A DNA stretch of 56,989 nt, from positions 117,916-174,904 of the forward strand of contig NZ_DAHXOI010000004.1 of assembly GCF_027364955.1 (NCBI RefSeq), given 5' to 3'. This DNA comes from Ferrimicrobium sp. Lineage in GTDB: Bacteria; Actinomycetota; Acidimicrobiia; Acidimicrobiales; Acidimicrobiaceae. How positions within the stretch are numbered: position 1 is the first letter of the stretch; each line of letters begins with the position of its first letter. The notes under the pieces are model-generated. The model saw nothing but the letters and a program-made list of their open reading frames with translations, was not told where the DNA came from and searched no databases. The translations under genes were made by a program, and so were the position numbers. Shown here piece by piece: positions 51,150 through 56,989 of this stretch.

Positions 51150-51527
51150 TCATGGTCTAAAGCCACCAGGATGGCGGGAGATGTTTTTGCGCCATTGGTT
51201 TAACGCCAGAGCCAAGGGCGGGACATCGTGCACCAGCGTCTCCCATATGATCTGGTAATCGATGCGATGATAGATGTGGGCTACGAGAATCCGGTTCGAT
51301 CGGATCTCGTCCCATGGCACCTCCGGTATCGCATTGCGCACCTCTTCGGGAAGCTTATTGGCGGCATCGCCGATCCGATTGATAACTGCCTCACCAGCAA
51401 GACGCAAGAGTCGGTCGCTATTCCATGCATCGATCCCACGGTTCACGATCTCATCAGCAGCACTAGAGGCATCCAACAGGTCGTCGATGGTCTTCTCAAC
51501 GGACCGTTGGTCAGCGGGGTGGGTCAC
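51150..51527 (-). CDS. hepT: HepT-type RNase toxin
   Basis: A 125-aa HEPN-domain toxin. The RNase motif R-x4-H-x-Y is seen as Arg79-His84-Tyr86 (NRILVAHIYHRIDY), and the rest is helical as expected. HepT cleaves RNA and is silenced by its MntA partner, which AMPylates the Tyr-containing region (established for the family). It starts inside the mntA stop (ATGA). Confidence 0.88.
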   Translation of the reverse strand: MTHPADQRSVEKTIDDLLDASSAADEIVNRGIDAWNSDRLLRLAGEAVINRIGDAANKLPEEVRNAIPEVPWDEIRSNRILVAHIYHRIDYQIIWETLVHDVPPLALALNQWRKNISRHPGGFRP

Positions 51528-51847
51528 AATACAAGCGCGTCTCGAAGAATGTCACTGTCGCGCTCAGTCAAGCCACCGGTGCTTACGACATCAACAGATG
51601 CGCCCAGGAGCGCCTCTAAGTCCCGCCAGAGGCCAACATAGTCAACAAGGGTTCGATCACGGTCGAAGTCCACAAGAAAGTCGATGTCACTTTCTTTCCC
51701 AGCAGTGCCCCTGGCTACTGACCCGAATACACGAAGGTTCGAGGCGCCATGTGCGGCTGCGATGCGCATGATCTTATCTCTGTGGATACGCAGGTCATCC
51801 AGCGTGGTTGGTCGCTTGGTGTTAGCGCTGGTTTGATCGGTCGCCAT
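51524..51847 (-). CDS. mntA: MntA-type nucleotidyltransferase antitoxin
   Basis: A 107-aa minimal nucleotidyltransferase. FGSVARGTAGKESDIDFLVD (from about residue 41) is the GSx10DxD motif with Asp54 and Asp56, and Asp86 in ASVDVV is the third carboxylate, so the site is complete. ATG 51847 was chosen from the family start; a longer frame runs through the flanking repeat. It overlaps hepT by 4 nt and modifies it to block toxicity. Confidence 0.88.
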   Translation of the reverse strand: MATDQTSANTKRPTTLDDLRIHRDKIMRIAAAHGASNLRVFGSVARGTAGKESDIDFLVDFDRDRTLVDYVGLWRDLEALLGASVDVVSTGGLTERDSDILRDALVL

Positions 51848-51904
51848 TGTCTCATAGTACCCGCTAGCGGCAACCAGAATCCCTCTATGTCGGGATTCCA
51901 GACC

Positions 51905-51943
51905 CGACCAGCACTTTCCCAGACTGCTTAAGGTGTGGTCACC
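51905..51943. repeat. 39-nt direct repeat, right copy, flanking mntA-hepT
   Basis: Second copy of the 50995 repeat, in the same orientation, 58 nt upstream of the mntA start. One mismatch (C to A) in 39 bases; weaker similarity continues for about 25 nt beyond both. Confidence 0.88.
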
Positions 51944-52030
51944 ACGAACGCCCCAAGCCAACTCCCCCCTTGACCCACCTCAGACCCTCACCACGCGCCC
52001 CTGAGATCCGCACCACGAATATGACCGCGC

Positions 52031-52381
52031 CTAACCCCTACCTACGCACACCGATGCCCGCGCAAACGCCTGGCACCCAATGACCCGTCCTCCAGAGCGC
52101 ACCAACCGTGCAGGTACCAACAGGTCCCCACGGTCCCCCGCGTAGTCCAGTACCAGCCCCGAGACGATGTAGAACGTGCCCGGTTCAGCATCGGGCACCC
52201 CAGTCACCCGTCCAAAGCGAGTCCGCATCACCGGCACAACCGTGCCATCGAGATCGAGCACCTCAGCCTTCTCTTCGAGCACTTCAACCCGTGCGACCAG
52301 GCCACTTGGTGGAACGCTCAACACAACCTTGCCCATGTTCATGAGCCGCGTGGTGTGAGGCACCAGACTAACGATTCTCAT
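52031..52381 (-). CDS. Small element-associated protein (numod4/phage-type, unknown)
   Basis: A 116-aa protein that begins MRIVSLVPHTTRLMNMG and has VVLSVPPSGLVARVEV, GTFYIVSGLVLDYAGDRGDLL and a Cys-containing end (GGRVIGCQAF). This pattern, PGTxYIVS...DRxDLLxP...R...IGC, recurs in small proteins of phages and plasmids without known function. ATG 52381 lies inside the end of the preceding gene (14-nt overlap). Confidence 0.6.
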   Translation of the reverse strand: MRIVSLVPHTTRLMNMGKVVLSVPPSGLVARVEVLEEKAEVLDLDGTVVPVMRTRFGRVTGVPDAEPGTFYIVSGLVLDYAGDRGDLLVPARLVRSGGRVIGCQAFARASVCVGRG

Positions 52382-52601
52382 GCTCTCGTGCCTCCTGCAT
52401 GAACTTATCCAGCAACGCGAAACGATGAAAAGCCCTCGCCTCCTCGTGCTCGGCCTCAAGCCTGCGCGCCTCGACTCGATTCGCCTCAGTCGGGTCCGCG
52501 CGGTATTTGTAGTAGGCCATGCTGTAAGCCTTGCTTGCCTCATGTTGCAGGTCAATTGCCATGCTGAGGATGCAATCGAACATCTCCATCTTGTCGTCCA
52601 T
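52368..52601 (-). CDS. Small charged helical protein
   Basis: A 77-aa, highly charged helical protein (MDDKMEMFDCILSMAID ... RRLEAEHEEARAFHRFALL). It has a good ribosome site (AAGGAG) in a 52-nt leader nearly identical to that of the gene starting at 54548, and overlaps the next gene. No domain recognised. An accessory protein of the element is the only inference possible. Confidence 0.55.
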   Translation of the reverse strand: MDDKMEMFDCILSMAIDLQHEASKAYSMAYYKYRADPTEANRVEARRLEAEHEEARAFHRFALLDKFMQEAREHENR

Positions 52602-52653
52602 CTCGATCTCCTTCACATTCCCCCTGATCACCAGGGTCGAGTGGGATATATGC
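52602..52653 (-). promoter_or_regulatory. Shared 52-nt leader, copy 1
   Basis: Read on the minus strand it has a TATAT-rich box, then CCCTGGTGATCAGGG, a 5-bp hairpin, then AAGGAG and the start codon. 46 of 52 bases match 54549-54600. Confidence 0.6.
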
Positions 52654-52830
52654 GACCGACTTGTTCGTGCGGAATCGCCCGTCAGTGTGACCCGTTAGAG
52701 GCATAGTTTGGCCAGCGGCGCAAAGCAGCAACGAGGATGCCCAATTGATGCTCGGAGCATGGGTTAGCTCGTAACCCCTGGTCCGGACTCAAGACATCAG
52801 TGTTGATGGCCGCAATGCTATCATTAGGGT

Positions 52831-53196
52831 ATGAGAACCAAAAGGAGACCGTATAGACCAGAGGGCGGAATTGTCGCACTCGCGAGGTTGACCGCTAAGC
52901 TCACCCAACGTGAACTTGCCGAGTTGTCTGGTGTTCCCCAGAGCACCATTGCTCGCATTGAAGCTGGCTCCGTAGCTCCGAAATTCGAAACTATCTCTCG
53001 GATTCTTGCCGGGGCCGGACTGGAGATGAGGATCCAGCTCGCACCCCTTGATGATCATGATCAAGTGCTCCAAGCGAGGTACGAAAGCTTGAGCGATGAC
53101 GAGAAAACACAAGTTGACCGGCGTCACTTGAGTAACGTTGAGATGTTCCGCGGAGCAGGTAAGACTACGGAGTCGAACAAGGCATCGATGCCGTGA
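52831..53196 (+). CDS. XRE-family helix-turn-helix protein
   Basis: A 121-aa DNA-binding protein. KLTQRELAELSGVPQSTIAR (about residues 23-42) is a clear XRE helix-turn-helix. It is coupled to a nucleotidyltransferase-fold gene by a 4-nt overlap (GTGA). The pair is arranged like a toxin-antitoxin operon with the regulator as antitoxin. Confidence 0.82.
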   Translation: MRTKRRPYRPEGGIVALARLTAKLTQRELAELSGVPQSTIARIEAGSVAPKFETISRILAGAGLEMRIQLAPLDDHDQVLQARYESLSDDEKTQVDRRHLSNVEMFRGAGKTTESNKASMP

Positions 53197-53777
53197 CACG
53201 AGCTGAGCTCAACGGGGCTGCGATTATTGAGGTGTTGAATCGCCACGGAGTCGAGTATGTTGTGATCGGTGCATTTGCGGCACAGCTTCAGAGTGCACCC
53301 ATTCCTGCCACTATGGACATTGACTTTACACCGTCAAGAACCTCTGACAATTTTGTCCGGTTAGACAGCGCCCTTACGGAACTCAAGGCGAAGATCCGCA
53401 TCGCAGATGCCCCTTACGAGCTGGCGTTCGCTCATAGCGCATCGTCGATCGCTAGCATCGACATTCTCAATCTGACCTGTGAATTCGGAGACTTTGATCT
53501 GTGCTACGTGCCAAGCGGCACCACCGGCTATGACGACTTAATGCGATCCGCGCATGCTGTCGTAGTCGGTGGCATGTCGACCCAAGTGGCCGACCTCTCG
53601 GACGTAATCCGTAGCAAACGAGCTGCTGGTCGTGCTAAAGACCTGGCAGTACTGCCCATCCTTATTGCCCATGCAGAAGCGTTAGGTGTTGATGGCGACA
53701 GCTCTGATAGCCGAGGTCTGGATCAAGGTCGAGGCAGTGGAACCAAGCCAGATCGCGGCCCGCGTCGTAGGCGCTAG
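53193..53777 (+). CDS. Nucleotidyltransferase-fold protein, partner of the XRE regulator
   Basis: A 194-aa protein with a nucleotidyltransferase-like core: VEYVVIGAFAAQL, then PATMDIDFTPS giving Asp42 and Asp44. The later VADLSDVIRSKRAAGRAKDL is the family C-terminal helix seen in AbiEii/MNT-type proteins. GTG 53193 overlaps the XRE gene. The last ~30 residues are low complexity (Gly, Asp, Arg). A toxin role is inference. Confidence 0.7.
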   Translation: MTRAELNGAAIIEVLNRHGVEYVVIGAFAAQLQSAPIPATMDIDFTPSRTSDNFVRLDSALTELKAKIRIADAPYELAFAHSASSIASIDILNLTCEFGDFDLCYVPSGTTGYDDLMRSAHAVVVGGMSTQVADLSDVIRSKRAAGRAKDLAVLPILIAHAEALGVDGDSSDSRGLDQGRGSGTKPDRGPRRRR

Positions 53778-53900
53778 AGCACGGGCACTCAGTACTGGCG
53801 CGTCAGCAAGCGAGACACAATTCCACCCAATCACCACTCTCCGTGGCTCCCTGGCTGCCTGAGAGACGAATCCGAGCACACGAGACCCATCAACCTAGGG

Positions 53901-54128
53901 CTAGCGTTGCCTGTGCTGCTGCGCGGTGGGAGTGAACCCCATGGCGGTCAGGTGGTCCAACAGTTCAGCTCGTTCTTCTTCATCCCTAACCCAAAAGAAC
54001 GCTTCGTAGACATTCACCAGCACAACGTGGGCATCTTGGCATTCGGGACAGACAGACAAGTCCCGATGCCGACAGGCGACACCACCTCCGCTTACAGGTT
54101 TCCACCCCCTTGGTAGACGATTGCTCAC
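53901..54128 (-). CDS. Small Cys-containing hypothetical protein
   Basis: A 75-aa protein with His/Cys residues that may bind zinc (ACRHRDLSVCPECQDAHV) and a helical C-terminus (RDEEERAELLDHLTAMGF). It precedes the gene at 54141 on the opposite side with no overlap; ribosome site GGGAT-type is weak. No family recognised. Confidence 0.45.
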   Translation of the reverse strand: MSNRLPRGWKPVSGGGVACRHRDLSVCPECQDAHVVLVNVYEAFFWVRDEEERAELLDHLTAMGFTPTAQQHRQR

Positions 54129-54140
54129 GATCCCTCCGCT

Positions 54141-54548
54141 CTAGACCCTCGTGTTGACATTTGCTAGCGGTCGCCCGCATGAGGCACAGACTTCGTTAAC
54201 CCCAGGTGCGGGCACCAAAATCGGATCGCTAAGACCCCGTTCGCGCCGCTTGAGTTTCATCACAACGCCCTTGGCTGCGTAGCTCTCGTCCAGCGCGGTT
54301 CTCCAGCAGAATGCGATACTTGGGCACTCGCCATCGGCGCCACGCACAAAGAGTTCACGCGCTCTCGAGTTCACCTGTGCCTGGTCCTCCTTGTTCAGCA
54401 CCCTGAACCGAAGCCGATCATGATCATTGTGGGGTCCAGAACCAAACAGTTCGCATTTCAGGCTCTCTGAAAGGCGATACCATCCGTCACCGTCTGGATC
54501 ACTCGGTAGTTCTATCCATTCCCCCTTGCGACTCCTGAAACCTGCCAT
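54141..54548 (-). CDS. Element-specific protein with a C-terminal CxxC
   Basis: A 135-aa protein opening MAGFRSRKGEWIELPSD and ending with VCASCGRPLANVNTRV, half of a zinc ribbon. It has no recognised domain. ATG 54548 follows the second copy of the 52-nt leader with AAGGAG. The frame stays open far upstream, but that part is leader and untranslated sequence. Confidence 0.55.
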   Translation of the reverse strand: MAGFRSRKGEWIELPSDPDGDGWYRLSESLKCELFGSGPHNDHDRLRFRVLNKEDQAQVNSRARELFVRGADGECPSIAFCWRTALDESYAAKGVVMKLKRRERGLSDPILVPAPGVNEVCASCGRPLANVNTRV

Positions 54549-54600
54549 CTCGTTCTCCTTCACATTCCCCCTGCTCACCAGGGCCACTTGGGATATATGC
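54549..54600 (-). promoter_or_regulatory. Shared 52-nt leader, copy 2
   Basis: Copy of the 52602-52653 leader, with the same box, hairpin and ribosome site. The remaining bases to 54964 hold no gene I can support. Confidence 0.6.
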
Positions 54601-54964
54601 CCACGATTTGTTCCCGTACTCCAGCAGATGCACCCACCGATATACGTGCGTATTCTCACTATCGCTCTGGATGAGAGACACAACTGGTGGTGAAGAACCT
54701 GACACATGCCGAGCCAAGCGGCATTAATCGATTGCCGGCTCGCATGCGTTGCCTTCCCTGCCCGAGGACTCGTTAAGACACCGGTGGTCATCACGTTCGC
54801 AAGGGCCTCAGGTCGTATCGGATGTAAGTCGCATCTAGAAACAGAATGAAATGAGATGCGTGTCCAAGGCACAATTCCTCCTCGTAAAGGCAAATCGCAA
54901 CGGAGCCTCACGATTTGTGTAGAACCGGCCTATATGCAATGGGTAGGGTCAGAAAGGTGGAAGC

Positions 54965-55336
54965 ATGAACACTAAGCAGGCAGATGTGCTTGTACGAGAT
55001 CACTTCGACGAAATCAGCGAGTCCCTGGCACGAGGCGACACATGGCTAGAGATTGCGACTCGTTTTGAAGTTGACTGTAAGCGTCAGAGCGTGGACACAC
55101 TTGTGAGTCGTTACCATGCAGAGCTCAATAGACGCTGCTCTCCTTGGTGCATCGTGGCCATGCGGTGGGTACTCGACAACGTGGACGAGATCGTAAGGCT
55201 ACGCAACCGCGGGTTCGATTGGGCGGCGAGCATCAGCCCCGTGCCACCCGCGTGCCAATTGAAAGCCTTCCTCTCCCTCTTGAAATACTCAACGCCCAAC
55301 ATCTCGAATTCTTCATTGTGGAGTACAACGATATGA
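54965..55336 (+). CDS. TraK-like protein, first tandem paralogue (possibly frameshifted)
   Basis: A 123-aa protein with an N-terminal helical pair like plasmid/ICE TraK-type accessory proteins (VLVRDHFDEISESLARGDTW, compare the gene at 55617: LIRSHFDEIAQWHAQG). The middle repeats AMRWVLDNVDEIVRLRNRGF, nearly identical at DNA level to the second paralogue. After residue 95 the composition weakens (SSLWSTTI at the end), and a different frame from about 55252 looks more protein-like, so a frameshift may have separated the tail. Confidence 0.55.
   Translation: MNTKQADVLVRDHFDEISESLARGDTWLEIATRFEVDCKRQSVDTLVSRYHAELNRRCSPWCIVAMRWVLDNVDEIVRLRNRGFDWAASISPVPPACQLKAFLSLLKYSTPNISNSSLWSTTI
55153..55216. 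repeat. 64-nt near-identical block, copy 1
   Basis: 62 of 64 bases match 55808-55871. It encodes the same stretch in both TraK-like paralogues (VAMRWVLDNVDEI-RLR). Confidence 0.88.
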
Positions 55337-55620
55337 TTGATCGAGGTATTGTTGCCGCACCGGACCGGTATCCGTGCAAAGCACCAGTGAGCGACGAAGA
55401 GCTGCCCACGAGATGGATCGTTCGCAAGCAGGTACGGAAATTCTCGACCGCAGAAACTGCAAGATCCAACGGTCGTCGATTCGCCAGGCTGGGTCGAGTC
55501 GAGGCTGCGTTGGGCAAATTTGTTGAGCACAGTCAGATTCGCCGCTTGCCACCTGCACGGTCGAAATCAGGCCATTTGGGCCCGTCCCAATGGGAAGTGC
55601 TTGGCGAGATGGACGCATGA
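55252..55620 (+). CDS. Hypothetical protein between the TraK-like paralogues
   Basis: A 122-aa frame from GTG 55252 ending in ATGA with the next gene. It reads ILNAQHLEFFIVEYNDMI and WIVRKQVRKFSTAETARSNG. It overlaps the end of the previous gene and may be its displaced C-terminal part. An opposite-strand frame covers the same bases, so confidence is limited. Confidence 0.45.
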   Translation: MPIESLPLPLEILNAQHLEFFIVEYNDMIDRGIVAAPDRYPCKAPVSDEELPTRWIVRKQVRKFSTAETARSNGRRFARLGRVEAALGKFVEHSQIRRLPPARSKSGHLGPSQWEVLGEMDA

Positions 55621-56216
55621 GTGTTACCCCCACGCCTATCCAACTCATACGTTCTCACTTCGACGAGATTGCTCAGTGGCATGCACAGGGCGTCCGCTGG
55701 TCCGAGATAGGCAAACAGCTACAGGTGACCGGAGTCGCGATGAATATCAATACGCTCCGCACCCTGTACCGAAGGGAACTCATCCGACGCAGTTCTCCTG
55801 AGTATGGCGTGGCCATGCGGTGGGTACTCGACAACGTGGACGAGATCGCAAGGCTACGCAGCCGCGGGTTCACCTGGTCATCCATTGTTATCCTCGTACC
55901 CCTTGGTGTCAAGGTGACCACAGCGCTTGCTACTCTTGACATGTTCATTACCGCAGCCGAGTCAATCATTGGCAATCCGTTCATCGTCGACTCGACTCAA
56001 CAGGATTATTCACCAACCCATCAACCTACCGCAATCCCGCTGGACCAGAGCACCCTCGATTCGACCAGCACTATCCCGGTCACCGCGCCACCGTCCGTTC
56101 CTCAACCTCCTCCTACAAACCCGCCGCCCGCGCCCCAGCCCAAGGTACCCGTCCGCGCCCCTAGTCCCGCGCCCTGGCCTGTCACCGCTCAAAGTCAGGA
56201 GAAAGTCAGGAGGTGA
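55617..56216 (+). CDS. TraK-like protein, second tandem paralogue with proline-rich tail
   Basis: A 199-aa protein. Its first ~95 residues resemble the gene at 54965 (LIRSHFDEIAQ ... AMRWVLDNVDEIARLRSRGF). The C-terminal 70 residues are Pro/Ser/Thr-rich, an unstructured linker (PPSVPQPPPTNPPPAP). It starts by ATGA overlap at 55617. The tail and element context fit a conjugation accessory protein; function is inference. Confidence 0.6.
   Translation: MSVTPTPIQLIRSHFDEIAQWHAQGVRWSEIGKQLQVTGVAMNINTLRTLYRRELIRRSSPEYGVAMRWVLDNVDEIARLRSRGFTWSSIVILVPLGVKVTTALATLDMFITAAESIIGNPFIVDSTQQDYSPTHQPTAIPLDQSTLDSTSTIPVTAPPSVPQPPPTNPPPAPQPKVPVRAPSPAPWPVTAQSQEKVRR
55808..55871. repeat. 64-nt near-identical block, copy 2
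   Basis: Second copy of the 55153-55216 block; two mismatches. Confidence 0.88.
56191..56212. repeat. 11-nt duplication carrying the ribosome site
   Basis: AAAGTCAGGAG is repeated exactly twice in tandem immediately before the GTG at 56213. The upstream AGGAG is about 11 nt from the start and is the usable one. Confidence 0.8.
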
Positions 56217-56989
56217 AAGGTCCCTTCACGGGCAGGCTCGCCGAAGTCAACCCTGAGTTCATCGAGATAGAGACGAGGAAGAAGGCAAAGGAGGAGAGAG
56301 TACGGCAAAGGAGGGAGCGCCGAGAGAACAGAAGAAGCGTCTTTGATGTCAAGGAAGACCCCTATGTCAGTGTCGCCGAGCTCAGAGCGGAATATGAAAG
56401 GTGGTTCGCGATACACCGAGAACGTGCCAAACTCTATGACGAGATCCCCGAGTCAGACGACACCCGTGCCGATGAGAAGCTTGAGCGCGAACGACTACGA
56501 GATGAGAGCAATGACATGACCAACGGATACTACAAACTCATCGACGCCCGCGCCAGTCATCGTCTCACAAACCGATCGAAGCTCTGCATACTTGCGACTG
56601 CCGCTCTCGCCTGCGGCGTCTACGTCCGTGCCGCCACGAACACGCCCGCGCCACCCGACGCGATCACCCTCTACGGTTTTGATCGCCCAGAGACGATCCC
56701 AGGAATGTCCGAGATCCCCGACCCCGTGATCATCCGAGCAAATCTCACCCCGGATGAGATCGAGCGCAAAGAAGCCTCCTATCACAACGACGCGATCTCA
56801 GACTACGACATACCCCAGACAACCTCTCCCAAGAGGCTCCTCGCTGAAGCGCTCATCCTCCGCGGGGCCTATGAGTTCCGTTACAACGGCTGGATCCGCT
56901 ATGGCGAGATCGTTGTGCTCTCCGGCATCGATATTCCCTCACCCTCGCTGTGTGGGCACCCTGCGAGCCGCACCGAACTCACCCTCGCG
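56213..56989 (+). CDS. Unknown protein, 3' end outside the window
   Basis: An open frame of 259 codons runs from GTG 56213 (overlapping the preceding stop by GTGA) to the window edge with no stop. The N-terminus is strongly basic and acidic helical (about residues 25-55, Lys/Glu/Arg-rich); a weak hydrophobic stretch (LCILATAALACGVYV, about 125-140) may be a membrane anchor. The later part has GAYEFRYNGWIRYGEIVV. No domain recognised. The opposite-strand frame is a shadow. Confidence 0.7.
   Translation, partial: MKGPFTGRLAEVNPEFIEIETRKKAKEERVRQRRERRENRRSVFDVKEDPYVSVAELRAEYERWFAIHRERAKLYDEIPESDDTRADEKLERERLRDESNDMTNGYYKLIDARASHRLTNRSKLCILATAALACGVYVRAATNTPAPPDAITLYGFDRPETIPGMSEIPDPVIIRANLTPDEIERKEASYHNDAISDYDIPQTTSPKRLLAEALILRGAYEFRYNGWIRYGEIVVLSGIDIPSPSLCGHPASRTELTLA

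Larger units (their letters stand above)
47160..56989. mobile_element. Integrative element inserted at tRNA-Pro (left end; right end outside window)
   Basis: Everything from the 3' part of tRNA-Pro to the window edge looks mobile: an adjacent tyrosine-recombinase gene, two toxin-antitoxin-type pairs, small element-specific genes, TraK-like genes and repeats, with no housekeeping gene. No second copy of the tRNA 3' end was found, so the element runs beyond 56989. With a broken integrase and truncated helicase it may be partly decayed or dependent on a helper. Whether it is an ICE, an IME or plasmid-derived cannot be decided. Confidence 0.7.

Noticed and set aside
55111-55530. 139-codon minus-strand frame containing a CxxC
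   Set aside because: Covers the TraK-like gene and the coupled plus-strand frame; the plus-strand reading has paralogue support and an ATGA junction.
47160-56989. Right attachment site within the window
   Set aside because: I looked for a second copy of the T-arm and acceptor end of tRNA-Pro and found none.

Overview
The window is about 57 kb of a moderately GC-rich (near 60% by eye), gene-dense bacterial chromosome. GTG and TTG starts, overlapping ATGA junctions, an actinobacterial HtpX-PspAB pair and the gene order scpA-scpB-rluB-aroH-aroA ... cmk-plsC-ispH-DUF512-der suggest a high-GC Gram-positive. I infer an actinobacterium, possibly of the Acidimicrobiia; no rRNA or other taxonomic marker is present to prove it.

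Layout. 0.1-5.7 kb (minus strand): sirtuin, PPOX-fold flavin/F420 protein, MFS transporter and a two-domain proline catabolic enzyme, followed by a divergent alpha/beta hydrolase. 7.2-14.6 kb: a catabolic cluster whose members match the lower phenylacetate (Paa) pathway: PaaH-, PaaF-, PaaG-, PaaI- and PaaJ-like enzymes, a free-standing protein resembling the PaaZ hydratase domain, and a TetR regulator. No PaaABC epoxidase is present. In its place a single R2/R2lox-like di-iron protein heads the operon behind a perfect palindromic operator, opposite a ferredoxin-domain flavin reductase. 15.6-20.3 kb (minus): pyrB, an acyl-CoA ligase, a dGTPase-like HD protein and a YdfG-like SDR. 20.4-28.5 kb (plus): a glycolate oxidase operon (glcDEF) running through a GNAT enzyme into scpA-scpB-rluB-aroH-aroA.

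28.5-37.6 kb lies between aroA and cmk and looks like an accessory insertion. It holds a MarR-regulated aldolase operon, an atypical SDR, a LuxI/FeeM-like acyltransferase-fold protein, a tiny AdoMet-decarboxylase-like protein, a membrane GGDEF-EAL protein, and pspAB-htpX. The acyltransferase-like, SpeD-like and c-di-GMP genes are in a lower-GC stretch and may form a signalling module. 37.6-47.0 kb returns to housekeeping genes: cmk, plsC, ispH, a DUF512 radical-SAM-like protein, der, an acyl-CoA carboxylase beta subunit, a zinc-ribbon membrane protein, an MBL hydrolase and a soluble PAS-chemoreceptor.

From tRNA-Pro(GGG) at 47.1 kb to the window end is an integrative element. A tyrosine integrase broken into three frames sits next to the tRNA. 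Behind it are an N-terminally truncated FBH1/UvrD-like helicase, an unknown two-gene unit, an MntA-HepT toxin-antitoxin module bracketed by 39-nt direct repeats, an XRE/nucleotidyltransferase pair, small element-type genes sharing a duplicated 52-nt leader, and tandem TraK-like paralogues leading into an ORF cut by the window edge. The right attachment site is not in the window.
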